Positions 19,127 to 28,476 of a stretch of DNA of 64,000 nt are shown one piece after another. The position numbers and the translations under genes were made by a program. A model generated the notes under the pieces. The model made no database searches, was not told the origin of the DNA, and worked only from the letters and a program-made list of their open reading frames with translations. Each line of letters opens with the position of its first letter. Position 1 is the stretch's first letter. The DNA comes from Bacteroides luti. GTDB lineage: Bacteria > Bacteroidota > Bacteroidia > Bacteroidales > Bacteroidaceae. The DNA is taken from positions 1-64,000 of the forward strand of contig NZ_FQTV01000004.1 of NCBI RefSeq assembly GCF_900128905.1, in the 5' to 3' direction.

Positions 19127-22100
19127 TTATAATACATTTTCACAAACAATCTTCTTCAAACGATCTGATTTTGCGACTTCTTTTCCATTGACAAATATAC
19201 GTAATCCTTTTCCAAGATGATATTTACTACCGTCTTTATCCCACATTATAGTAATGTTCTTACCATGATACAACACATTGTCAAGACAGAACCAGTTCCA
19301 TTTTCCTTCAGGAATCAATGGATTGACTTCTATTGTGTTATCCGTGCGAGGGCGAAGACCAACAAGTCCGGTAATAATCAGATCATTAAAGGTTGAGTGG
19401 TTATAGTAACGGCTTCTTTCCTGATCTCCTTTTAACCATGCTCCTGTTACTTCGTCAAGGTATTCGCCTACATAAGGACGACCACGGTGATATTGAGATT
19501 CAACGTAAAGTTCCATCAAATGGAAATATGTACTGTCATTCAAGACTGTCTGCTTGTAGTTATTCATAAAGTTAGCCATAGCAGTCATAGTCTGAGATGT
19601 AGCGAAAGGCCAGATTGCTCCATCCCATTCACATTTGCAGCAACCTGCCATACGGAATAACGGGTGACGACGTTCTGCTGTAGTAAGTCCGTAAGGTGCA
19701 AGGAATCCACCCTCTTCGGTTACTTGCTTCCATGCCAAATCGTATTTATTAGCATCCGGAAGATTAAAGTACCAAGGAATATAACCAATTGCTTCACGTA
19801 CATTTGCTAATGAATCGGTACGATAAGTTTCGAAGAATCCGTGTTTCACGCTCCATAATTTATTCTCAACCAAATTCTTTATAGTATCTGCTTTATGTTC
19901 GTAAAGTGCTGCTTCATCTTTCTTTCCGGCAAGCAAAGCCATTTGTGACAAAGCCTTTGCATTACCAAACATATAACTATTAATAGTTGGACGAGCATAT
20001 TTTTTCTTTCTACCACCACTGATAGATTCTTCCATACCATCCTGAACATCTCCCTGCCAGAATAATCCTGAAGATAAACGATGAGTACTTTCCCAACGTT
20101 TGTATTCGCTTTCCAGATCAGGAAGCATATCGAGCATATATTCCTTATTACCATTTACTTTGTAACGGTTAAGAATTGCATCGGCAGCCCATGAGCTGAA
20201 AGTTGCAAGTTTCTTCATTGGCTGACCACCGTTTCCACGGAACCATACATGAATATATTGATCAAGATACTTCTGGTCGCGCAACCAACGTGATTCATAA
20301 ATATGATGACCGAAAGCCGAAGCTATAAGATTATACTGATCGGCATAAGTACGCGGAACAAGGAACTCTGTAAATGCATATCCTACAGGAGTTTGTTTCA
20401 AGTGTTTGCGCAATGTCCACCAACGGTAATAGTACATCTCTTCAATATTCTTCTGAGGACATTCAAACAATGGAATATTTTCTTTCATCCATTCGCTTGC
20501 CTGAGCATTTGGAATAGCCTGAGCAATATTCTCATCTTCCATTCCATTGAAGTAATCAACGTAATGACTGAAATTATCATAACTTAGAATAACAGAAGTT
20601 TTAGGATTAACCGCTGTTGTCTTTACATCTTTAATATAATATGCAGCCATTGGATCTTCGGCACCTGCATTTGGTAAATCGTAATCCTGATCGGCCGGAG
20701 TTTCCGGAGTAGGGAAATTACGAGGTGCACCTGTGCGGAATACTACTCTTTCTATAGAATGTACCGGAGCAAAGAACATACGTACTCCTACTCTTTTACC
20801 ATCAACAGTTACAGTAATACTACGGTTGGCTACAGATAGAAGAGCTTTTACGTCATATACTTTGCCGGCCTCGTATTTCATCATGTTCGAGAAACGAGAT
20901 CCACCTTTTGCACGGAAGAAACTGTCAGGAGTAAGATCCAGACGAGAGCATGCAATGCCGTTTTCATCAAGGAATTCAATTTGAAGTGTACCTTTGTCAG
21001 CCTGATCTGCCATCATTTTGAATGAAACTTCCAGTTCTGAAGTTGCAGGAATCTTACGCTCTACTTTAGCAAAATCGAAAGGATCTTTATCTTTTAAAGT
21101 AAGCCAGTTGGCTCCGTTCTTATTTTCTATTGAAACAGGTGCCCAGATTGGAGAATAGATGTTCCATTCTGTCAGTTCATTGATTGATTTATATTTATCA
21201 AAGTTATCATCGGCCTGAGTCAGGGCATTTTGTCGGATAGGAACCTGAATAGATGAAACCCAGATATCTTCCTTATTCATGCTATATGCAACCCAAAGGT
21301 TACCATCGGCGGGAACGCCATTACCTTCCTGAATACCGCGAACATATTGCGGACCGTATGACTTATAATTTCCACCATAACGCATTGGAGTAATTTCACC
21401 CTGAATAAGATTCAGTGTTGTATATTCCAAACCATCAATACTAGTAGAAATAGCAAGCGGCCAGCGGAATTCTGAAGGATTATAGATAGTTGCATAAGTA
21501 CCGTCGGTCAGTCTTTGTCCCCAGATCTTAGCATTACTGTTTACAAATCCTTTTGCACGTTCTACAGGTTCAAGCCAGGTATTACCGCCATCCTTACTGA
21601 TTGAAGTAAGTGCGTGTTTCCACAAACAAGCAATATTGCCGTCCGGCAAATGATAATAGCAGAATGCTTTATATTCTTTCTTCAACGGAATAATGGGATC
21701 GTTACGATCTGACTCCTCTACCCATTGCATACGATAAAGCGGATTATCAAGAATTTCCTGACAAGCTGCTACAAATTTCTTATCCTTACTCTTTATAAAG
21801 AATGGATAGTTGGTATTTGATTCGTTGAAGGCATGATTGTAATGAATGAAATAGATTGGCCCGAAAGAACCATCTTTCTTGATTTCTCTAACCACACGAC
21901 CAATGCCATTTCCATCGTTCGGATCATCTTTCTTATCTAATGCCACGCCATAGAATCCCATAGCTATAAGCTTACCCGACTTTGAGACATAAAAGCCTAC
22001 CCGCTGGTGCATAATAGCAATCAGATTCTTTGCCACACCTGGATAATCTGGTTTTGTATATCCATCGGGAACATTATATGGAGGGAAAAGAACTACCGGA

Positions 22101-22450
22101 TTTGTCCAGTTGTATCCATCCTTAGAAGTCATTAAAAGAGTACGTGAAGATGGTACATGCTCATCTTTCGGGTCCGAAAGATAATGCATATAGAACTTTC
22201 CTTGCCAGTAAGCCATCATCGGTTGATGATTATATGTCCAGCCATCACCATTGGAAACATTTGGATGCTCGCGGTTAGCCCGCATTACCTGAATGTTATG
22301 TACTCCTACTACCGGAGAAAGCTGACCATCATGATATGCAGGATTAGAAAGTTCTGTACCTGTATAATGAATCTTATTCTGTGCCGCGCCAACTGTTGTC
22401 AGAAGAAAAGCTGATGCAAGCGAACATATTGATTGAGTAAATCTATTCAT
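19127..22450 (-). CDS. GH143/GH142-like two-module RG-II side-chain D enzyme
   Basis: The 1107-residue secreted protein has three visible parts. Residues about 25-405 form a BNR-like beta-propeller (TSKDGYNW at 108, SKDGGNTW at 285). Residues about 415-610 form a beta-sandwich. Residues about 640-1020 form an (alpha/alpha) barrel of glucosidase/arabinofuranosidase type (RWWTLRKHL, CCKCEWDGAIWPF), closed by a C-terminal beta domain. The layout matches the Bacteroides RG-II enzyme in which GH143 removes the keto-sugar Dha and GH142 removes its capping L-arabinofuranose. I recognise this by overall layout and neighbourhood; the family numbers come from memory and were not checked by alignment. 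It is the second gene of the operon, 84 bases after the GH43-like gene. Confidence 0.78.
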   Translation of the reverse strand: MNRFTQSICSLASAFLLTTVGAAQNKIHYTGTELSNPAYHDGQLSPVVGVHNIQVMRANREHPNVSNGDGWTYNHQPMMAYWQGKFYMHYLSDPKDEHVPSSRTLLMTSKDGYNWTNPVVLFPPYNVPDGYTKPDYPGVAKNLIAIMHQRVGFYVSKSGKLIAMGFYGVALDKKDDPNDGNGIGRVVREIKKDGSFGPIYFIHYNHAFNESNTNYPFFIKSKDKKFVAACQEILDNPLYRMQWVEESDRNDPIIPLKKEYKAFCYYHLPDGNIACLWKHALTSISKDGGNTWLEPVERAKGFVNSNAKIWGQRLTDGTYATIYNPSEFRWPLAISTSIDGLEYTTLNLIQGEITPMRYGGNYKSYGPQYVRGIQEGNGVPADGNLWVAYSMNKEDIWVSSIQVPIRQNALTQADDNFDKYKSINELTEWNIYSPIWAPVSIENKNGANWLTLKDKDPFDFAKVERKIPATSELEVSFKMMADQADKGTLQIEFLDENGIACSRLDLTPDSFFRAKGGSRFSNMMKYEAGKVYDVKALLSVANRSITVTVDGKRVGVRMFFAPVHSIERVVFRTGAPRNFPTPETPADQDYDLPNAGAEDPMAAYYIKDVKTTAVNPKTSVILSYDNFSHYVDYFNGMEDENIAQAIPNAQASEWMKENIPLFECPQKNIEEMYYYRWWTLRKHLKQTPVGYAFTEFLVPRTYADQYNLIASAFGHHIYESRWLRDQKYLDQYIHVWFRGNGGQPMKKLATFSSWAADAILNRYKVNGNKEYMLDMLPDLESEYKRWESTHRLSSGLFWQGDVQDGMEESISGGRKKKYARPTINSYMFGNAKALSQMALLAGKKDEAALYEHKADTIKNLVENKLWSVKHGFFETYRTDSLANVREAIGYIPWYFNLPDANKYDLAWKQVTEEGGFLAPYGLTTAERRHPLFRMAGCCKCEWDGAIWPFATSQTMTAMANFMNNYKQTVLNDSTYFHLMELYVESQYHRGRPYVGEYLDEVTGAWLKGDQERSRYYNHSTFNDLIITGLVGLRPRTDNTIEVNPLIPEGKWNWFCLDNVLYHGKNITIMWDKDGSKYHLGKGLRIFVNGKEVAKSDRLKKIVCENVL

Positions 22451-22534
22451 TTTAATTTAGCTATGTTTTTACTTTTCTGCGTATTTATATCGAAAGTCAT
22501 TATGTGACTTTGAAGCTCATTAAAGAGAGTATGT

Positions 22535-23461
22535 TTATTTACGTGCCTTTAATAGATTAGTAACTTCAGAACGTGGAACTTTAATAATTGTTCCATGTTT
22601 ATGCCCTTCCGGAACACTTACTTCATTCGTTTTATCCTGAAAATGAATAAAATCTTTTGTTTTCATTGCTCCGTAAATATGTTTTCTGTATACATCAAAA
22701 TAAATCATATAGTCGTTAGCAACTTTAGTAACAGAAGGACCTTCAACGAAACTTTCAGTAAAAGGAACAGATGCCGGTGAATAAGGACCTGTTGGAGATT
22801 TAGCAAACGCAATCTTCAGGTTTCTCATAGCACGGGTATTGTCTTTAAGCACCAAAACATAGTCGTTCTTTGCACGTTTTACAATGGTAGCATCGATTAC
22901 ACTAAATCCCGGATCATAAAACAATTTTGTTTCAGATATTGTTTTAAAGTCTTTTGTTGTAATATAATACAGACGATGATTGTTGTCTTCATCTTCAATT
23001 CCTCTTTCAAAACGATTTGGAACACAAGAAGCCCACACTACTACAAATTCTTTCTTTTCATCATCATAAAAAATTTCCGGAGCCCATACATTTACAGTAG
23101 TAGGTTCTTTAGCCATAACGGGAATCATTTTCTCGTCCGACCAATGAATCAAGTCTTTTGATTCTGCATAACCAAATCCCAGATCGCCTTTCCAGCTGGT
23201 AGTCCACACTAAATGGTAAATGCCATCGGGAGTACGGGCTATAGATGGGTCGCGTAACAGTTTATGCACTCCTAATTCCGGCTTAAACCATGCTCCTGCA
23301 ATACTATCCCAATGAATGCCATCTTCACTCCAAAGATAGCGCAAACCTTCGTTTGCTGGTTCGTGGAAAGATGTAAAGAGATAGACATCTGAACGAGATG
23401 TTTTGCATGAAGCCAAAAATATGAGAAGCAACAGAAATCCTGATTTAATTATATTTGCCAT
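22535..23461 (-). CDS. GH43-like five-bladed propeller lipoprotein, candidate alpha-L-arabinofuranosidase
   Basis: The 308-residue protein has a lipoprotein signal ending LIFLASC (Cys19). The propeller fold carries the three carboxylates expected for GH43-type enzymes: Asp in KLLRDPSIA, Asp in SVIDATIV and Glu in FVEGPSV. VNVWAPEIFYDD is another family hallmark. It is the first gene of the enzyme operon; upstream lie the phased repeats at 23568-23645. Removal of the single arabinofuranose on the RG-II backbone is a reasonable role but is inferred. A GH117 or other arabinosidase-like family cannot be excluded. Confidence 0.72.
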   Translation of the reverse strand: MANIIKSGFLLLLIFLASCKTSRSDVYLFTSFHEPANEGLRYLWSEDGIHWDSIAGAWFKPELGVHKLLRDPSIARTPDGIYHLVWTTSWKGDLGFGYAESKDLIHWSDEKMIPVMAKEPTTVNVWAPEIFYDDEKKEFVVVWASCVPNRFERGIEDEDNNHRLYYITTKDFKTISETKLFYDPGFSVIDATIVKRAKNDYVLVLKDNTRAMRNLKIAFAKSPTGPYSPASVPFTESFVEGPSVTKVANDYMIYFDVYRKHIYGAMKTKDFIHFQDKTNEVSVPEGHKHGTIIKVPRSEVTNLLKARK

Positions 23462-23567
23462 TATAGAATTAACTTTTTAATAAATTACACACAACAATAC
23501 GATAAAAGGACGCTTTAAAAGAAAGTTTGTACTCAATTAGCAGTGATAAATGGAATGGTTGAAATTC

Positions 23568-23645
23568 ATTGGTGAATGAATTTTATTTATTGGGCAATAA
23601 ACAAGTAACCATTGGTGAATAAATTACCGTTCATTAGGCAATAAA
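23568..23645. repeat. phased direct repeat array F (4 copies, 21-22 bp period)
   Basis: Copies start at 23568, 23589, 23611 and 23633. Copies 1 and 3 read ATTGGTGAATGAA / ATTGGTGAATAAA; copies 2 and 4 read ATTGGGCAATAAA / ATTAGGCAATAAA. They therefore alternate as two dimers of about 43 bases. The core ATTGnnCAAT is nearly palindromic. The array lies between the terminator of the upstream unit and the start of the enzyme operon, about 105-185 bases before the GH43-like start codon. It could be a regulator-binding region. Confidence 0.75.
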
Positions 23646-23652
23646 TCCAGAA

Positions 23653-23698
23653 ACAAAAAATCCCCGGCTTATCTGTTGGTACAGATAAACCAGGGATT
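23653..23698 (-). terminator. terminator after the DUF3826 gene
   Basis: Arms 23659-23676 and 23681-23698 pair with two mismatches around a short TGGT loop. The minus-strand product ends in a U-rich run. It separates the SusC/SusD/PL1 unit from the enzyme operon. Confidence 0.88.
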
Positions 23699-23720
23699 AT
23701 TAATATACATAATTAACCAA

Positions 23721-24410
23721 CTATAATTTTATACCTTTTGCTTTACAACGTTTTTCCCACTCAGCTCTTTCTTTAGTAAGATCATATCCTCTTTTAGAAA
23801 GATAGTTGTTAATACGTCCTTTGTATTTACCAAATGCTTCATGCTTCTTATTAGAATTTTCAGCATCCATAGCAAATTCACGAGCTTCTTTTAACCAAGC
23901 TAATATTTGCTTTTTCTCATCGGCTTTTAAAGAAGGAATCATATCGAGAGTTGCAGTATAAGTTACATTTACAACTCCAAAAGTCATACCATCTTTTACT
24001 TCTTCAATCTGCTTTTCGTTGAGCAACAAAGAAAGATCCGAAGCAAAAGCGAAATGAGAGCGGTATAAAGCTGCATCCTTTTCGTGATCAATAGCAGCAA
24101 GAGCCTCGTTCTTTTGTGAACCTGTCACACCAGAATCTTTGACTTTCTTAACTGCGGCATCTCTTTTTTCATAAATATCATTCAATAAGAAATACTTATT
24201 GGCAATAATATTACGAACATCAAGAGCCACATTTGCTTTTTTCAGTTTCAGTTTATCGACAATTTTCTGTGAACGACCTTTGATAGTCTCTACATATTTT
24301 GGATCACGGTTAAGTGAATCCAGTTCTGTAGCAAAAGTTGTACCAGCAAAAAGGACGAATAATGCAACTAAGTACAAAAATTTCATTTTATTATTTTTCA
24401 TACCAGCCAT
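23721..24410 (-). CDS. DUF3826-type secreted protein
   Basis: The 229-residue protein has a signal peptide (hydrophobic FLYLVALFVLFAGTTFAT) and an otherwise helical, charged body (ALDVRNIIANKYFLLNDIYEKRD). It resembles the DUF3826 family, which recurs in Bacteroides pectin loci next to PL1 lyases; no catalytic role is established that I know of. Two internal Met codons (residues 4 and 9) are equally good starts. It begins 3 bases after the PL1 stop codon, so the two are translationally close and probably work together, for example in handling the lyase product. That last point is speculation. Confidence 0.75.
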   Translation of the reverse strand: MAGMKNNKMKFLYLVALFVLFAGTTFATELDSLNRDPKYVETIKGRSQKIVDKLKLKKANVALDVRNIIANKYFLLNDIYEKRDAAVKKVKDSGVTGSQKNEALAAIDHEKDAALYRSHFAFASDLSLLLNEKQIEEVKDGMTFGVVNVTYTATLDMIPSLKADEKKQILAWLKEAREFAMDAENSNKKHEAFGKYKGRINNYLSKRGYDLTKERAEWEKRCKAKGIKL

Positions 24411-24413
24411 TTA

Positions 24414-26102
24414 TTACATCAATGAACCTTTTTTTGCCAATGTATCGAAGTTATTAGCAGGGTTTGTCCAGTCAACCTTAGTTTTGGTATCAATACCATT
24501 GATGTATTTTTCAATGTTTGTATAGCCGTCACCGGTGCAATCTTTGTTTGCATCAGATGGATCGTTAGGATTCAAACCGTTTGCTTTTTCCCATGCATCT
24601 GGCATACCATCGTTATCACTGTCTTTGTATGCTTTACCTTTGTATTCAGGATATCCGCCAACTTGCTTGATATCTGTAATGATACCTTTCTTATAAGAAT
24701 CTTTTGGTAAACGACGATATTTGAATTGATAGAAAGATTCAGGATCCAAACCTTCTTTGTAATAAGCCTTACCAGTTTTTACTTCTTCAATAATACGTTG
24801 GTCTACAATATCTCTCTTAGGAATATTAGCACCTACATTATCCATTACAAAATTGTAAGCTTCTTTAGCAGACATAATTGGGAATGAAGGCATTGGGAAT
24901 GGTTCGTTCCATTTCATATCAGCAGTATAACCATCTGTATTAGGTTGTTCTTCAACCTGAACACCACCTGCCCAGTTGTCTTTAGTAACAGTTTCATTAC
25001 CTTCCATTACATTACCGTTACAGTATACACGGCCAAATACATAATAACCTAGTTTACTACGTCCAGCTTCTGGTTTCACGAAACGGTGACCTACCGGAGT
25101 ATCTTTTGGAGTTAATGGACCTGGTTTGTAATAGTTGTTAATGATGTTATACAATGCTGTATAATCACCACCATCAACAGAACGGTGTACCCAGTTGTAA
25201 ATTACATTATTTGCAAAGTTGAAAATACCATTCCAACCAATAGATGGGTTACGTCCTGCATTGCTAGCCCAAAGGTTACGCATGAAAGAACAGTTTTCAC
25301 CACCAAGAGTACTACCAAATGCATGGTTGTAAGTATCAAGAGCCTTAGCAGAGATTGTATTCTGAATAGTTACATTTACAGTAGGCAACTTAAGATCATT
25401 ATATCCTTTTCCTGGGTTGAACATATGACGATAGAAAGAAATATTTTCATCCAGACCAAAAGTACAAGAACAGTGGTCAATCATAATGTTACCTACAGGG
25501 TTACCACCGAATGAGTCATCACGACGGCCTACCCATGTTTCACCACGACGGAAACGCATGTGGCGTACAATCACATCGTGAGTATTTACCCAGAAAGATT
25601 CACCAGCTAAACATACACCATCACCCGGAGCTGTTTGTCCTGCAATAGTAATATAAGGAGCACGAACAATAATAGGAGTTTTAATGCGGATAATACCAGA
25701 AACATTAAATACTACAATACGAGCACCACCTTGTTCACAAGCATCACGCAAAGAACCTGGTCCGCGATCGTTAAGGTTTGTTACAGTAATAACTCTACCA
25801 CCACGGCCACCAAAAGTATATGCACCGCCACCCATTGCACCTGGGAAAGATGGAATTTTAGCTTGTGGAAGATCAGTTGGACGAGCTGCCCATGGAATAT
25901 ATGGACGTCCGTGTTGAGCCTCTTCTTTAATAATAGGATAAGCTTTTTCCCATGCAGCATCAGAAGACGCCTGTTCTTCTGCCATCATTTTATCAGCTGC
26001 TTCCTTAACGTCTTTAGGGACATCAGGATACTGAGCCTTAACTTGTGAAAATGGTGTCATAAGTGCCACCATAAACATTACCAATAATAATTTCTTTTTC
26101 AT
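24414..26102 (-). CDS. PL1-family pectate lyase with C-terminal calcium-type repeat
   Basis: The 562-residue protein has a signal peptide (to about SQVKA, residue 23) and a parallel beta-helix. Hallmarks include FPGAMGGGAYTFGGRGG, the SLRDACEQGGARIVVFNVSG strand set, HCSCTFGLDENISFY and NPSIGWNGIFNFANNV. The C-terminus carries DSDNDGMPDAWEKANGLNP and a second D-rich loop, like the calcium-binding thrombospondin-type-3 repeats found on secreted lyases. It cleaves demethylated homogalacturonan by beta-elimination and would release RG-II from surrounding pectin. It is separated from the SusD gene upstream by a terminator, so it may be read at a lower level or from its own promoter. It is followed 3 bases later by DUF3826. 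Confidence 0.9.
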   Translation of the reverse strand: MKKKLLLVMFMVALMTPFSQVKAQYPDVPKDVKEAADKMMAEEQASSDAAWEKAYPIIKEEAQHGRPYIPWAARPTDLPQAKIPSFPGAMGGGAYTFGGRGGRVITVTNLNDRGPGSLRDACEQGGARIVVFNVSGIIRIKTPIIVRAPYITIAGQTAPGDGVCLAGESFWVNTHDVIVRHMRFRRGETWVGRRDDSFGGNPVGNIMIDHCSCTFGLDENISFYRHMFNPGKGYNDLKLPTVNVTIQNTISAKALDTYNHAFGSTLGGENCSFMRNLWASNAGRNPSIGWNGIFNFANNVIYNWVHRSVDGGDYTALYNIINNYYKPGPLTPKDTPVGHRFVKPEAGRSKLGYYVFGRVYCNGNVMEGNETVTKDNWAGGVQVEEQPNTDGYTADMKWNEPFPMPSFPIMSAKEAYNFVMDNVGANIPKRDIVDQRIIEEVKTGKAYYKEGLDPESFYQFKYRRLPKDSYKKGIITDIKQVGGYPEYKGKAYKDSDNDGMPDAWEKANGLNPNDPSDANKDCTGDGYTNIEKYINGIDTKTKVDWTNPANNFDTLAKKGSLM

Positions 26103-26194
26103 TTTTCGTTATTTAAGAACTTACTTATACCTATAAGACAAATTTAGGAGCTTTTTGTAATCACCAACAAACAAAATTGAATAAAAAAAAAACA

Positions 26195-26229
26195 AAAAAG
26201 AGGATGCTTCTCTCGAAACATCCTCTTTT
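26195..26229 (-). terminator. internal terminator between susD and the pectate lyase gene
   Basis: AAAAGAGGATG (26196-26206) pairs perfectly with CATCCTCTTTT (26219-26229) around a 12-base loop, followed on the minus strand by a long U-rich run. It lies 20 bases past the SusD stop, upstream of the PL1 gene. Confidence 0.88.
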
Positions 26230-26249
26230 CCTATTTATTCTTTATTCGA

Positions 26250-28442
26250 TTATTCAGCAAATGGGTCAAAGGTACCTGCGGAACCACCATTGTTTGAATC
26301 TTCCCAACCGATAGTCTGTTGTATCTTAAGGTTGTTATTCAATGCACCTTGAGAAAGACCAAGGAAGTAATAACGTGGCAAGAACGAAATGTACTCATCA
26401 TTATGATTAGAATCACGACCATCGCCCTTCTTCAAGTTACGAACCAAATGAGTTTCATACCATGATTTCAGTGTTTCCAATTGAGACTTTAAGTCGGCTT
26501 TGCGATAATCAACAGGAGTACAACGAGTAACGCCAGCTTTTACTAATGGATCAGAATCGAATGTTGTTCCACCAATACCATAAGAATCAGCCACACGGAA
26601 TTCAAAATTCTCACGACGTTGTCCATTCAATGCTTTAAAGCCAAGCCATGTACAAGTATTGCCACCCCATCCGGTCAATGTCCATGAAGAAGGAGCACCA
26701 GTTACTGCTGTTGCACCACCATCAAATAACATCCAACGACGAAGATCATCGAAACGTTTGCCTTCATAAGCAAATTCAATTTGGCGTTCATAAAGAACTG
26801 CAGACATACATGTAGCTTGATCTGATGTCAAATCCTGTTGCAATCCGTAATTGTTATCAGAAGTATAACCTGCACGAGCACGAACTTTCTTTATTTGTTC
26901 TACAGCTTCATCCATATGACCGGCACCACAAGCTACCTCTGCAAAGTTCAATAATACCTCTGCATAACGAAGTTCAATATAAGGAGCTGCAGAATAAGCA
27001 AAACCTCCATTAGAATTGGTTGCATCGAAACCTCCGTAAAGAGGTGAATTATTCACATCTAAATCATCAGAACGTTTACGTACATAAACACCACTCTTGT
27101 TTGCTAACAAATTGTCTGCACCATAAGAGTTTCCACTTTCAGGATTACCTTGGTCATTTTTGTCAGTATACCATACATAGTTCCAAAGCACATAATTAAT
27201 ACCACCATCATAAGATGGGTTATTAACACTTGCTGGAGTAGGATCACCTTTATAAGCCCAACGCACACCAGGGAAAGCAAAAGTACGATAGAAACGAGGG
27301 TCACGTGACATAAATGGATAACCAGCATTATAGGTAGAATCGGAAGCCTGAAGCTTAGTATAAGTATCGCAAGAAGCAGGACGCTTACCATCTGCCATTG
27401 GGAACATATCAATCAACATTGCTGATGCATTTTTTCCACTTCCAGTTGTATTCTTTGGACGAATATTACGTTCCCATGAATTATTCTTCTGTCCGTTACC
27501 TGCAGAAACAGTATTATATTGACTCACAAACACAGCTTCTGGATTTTGGCTATATTTAGTAAACATACCAGCAAAGTCAGATCCATTTACATTACTACTA
27601 GTGCTGTAAAGATTATATCCACAAGCGTTGATTGTAGTAAGATCTTTCTTCATCTCAGTATAAGCATTCTGCCAGCGTGTTTCATCATTAGCACGGTTGA
27701 ATAATGGACTTGCCCACATTAATAGTACACGCCCTTTCAAAGCCAATGCTGTACCTGAAGTAACCCGTCCCCAATCGTCACCTGATTTCCAACCGCCATT
27801 AGTTGTTTCTGCAGAAAGCATATCAGCCGCCTTAGTCAAATCACTTATCATGAAATCAACACAAGCCTTAGCTGATGAACGAGGTACGTAAGATGATTCA
27901 GTAGGATCCTGAACTTCTGTAATGATAGGCACACCACCATACCATTTTACAAGATTGTAATAGCACCAAGCACGGAAGAAGTAAACCTGACCCAGAAGTT
28001 TATTTTTATTTTCCTGAGAAAGACTTCCGCCTTCGATACCACGAATTACGTCATTGATATTACGAATACGTCCCCAAGCTGAAGCTTGAATATTGTTAGC
28101 TGTTCCCTGAAAATAATCAGGAACAGATGTTCCACTCAATACAGCCAAAGGTGATTCAGGATTAACAAATGCACCAAAACCACTATATTCTTCAGTAGAT
28201 TTTGCCTGGTCATCATTATTACCTGTGCTGTTGTATTTCCAGCTAGGAGCACCGTTAACATCCGGCAAACACCAGCTGTAAATATCATTCACACGAGCAT
28301 TACATCCAGTATAATAGTTGTAGATATCTTCGCTCACGTTATCGGAATTCTTCTTTTCTTCAAGGAAGTCATCACTACAAGCAGAAAGCGTGAAAATAAT
28401 AGTCAAGCTTAAGCTGAACAGATTTATTATATTTTTTTTCAT
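26250..28442 (-). CDS. SusD/RagB-family glycan-binding lipoprotein
   Basis: The 730-residue protein is a long SusD. Its signal peptide ends TLSAC (Cys22), followed by SDDFLEEKK, which fits surface export. The family's helical segments (VYFFRAWCYYNLVKWYGGVPII) and the late ELRYAEVLLNFAEVACG and FDDLRRWML motifs are clear. It is paired with the SusC gene 34 bases upstream. The C-terminal region (residues about 560-730) is longer than in the SusD at 370-2181, so the two pairs probably bind different parts of the glycan. Confidence 0.93.
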   Translation of the reverse strand: MKKNIINLFSLSLTIIFTLSACSDDFLEEKKNSDNVSEDIYNYYTGCNARVNDIYSWCLPDVNGAPSWKYNSTGNNDDQAKSTEEYSGFGAFVNPESPLAVLSGTSVPDYFQGTANNIQASAWGRIRNINDVIRGIEGGSLSQENKNKLLGQVYFFRAWCYYNLVKWYGGVPIITEVQDPTESSYVPRSSAKACVDFMISDLTKAADMLSAETTNGGWKSGDDWGRVTSGTALALKGRVLLMWASPLFNRANDETRWQNAYTEMKKDLTTINACGYNLYSTSSNVNGSDFAGMFTKYSQNPEAVFVSQYNTVSAGNGQKNNSWERNIRPKNTTGSGKNASAMLIDMFPMADGKRPASCDTYTKLQASDSTYNAGYPFMSRDPRFYRTFAFPGVRWAYKGDPTPASVNNPSYDGGINYVLWNYVWYTDKNDQGNPESGNSYGADNLLANKSGVYVRKRSDDLDVNNSPLYGGFDATNSNGGFAYSAAPYIELRYAEVLLNFAEVACGAGHMDEAVEQIKKVRARAGYTSDNNYGLQQDLTSDQATCMSAVLYERQIEFAYEGKRFDDLRRWMLFDGGATAVTGAPSSWTLTGWGGNTCTWLGFKALNGQRRENFEFRVADSYGIGGTTFDSDPLVKAGVTRCTPVDYRKADLKSQLETLKSWYETHLVRNLKKGDGRDSNHNDEYISFLPRYYFLGLSQGALNNNLKIQQTIGWEDSNNGGSAGTFDPFAE

Positions 28443-28476
28443 CGTTATTTTCTTTTAGAATTTTATAATACCCTGC

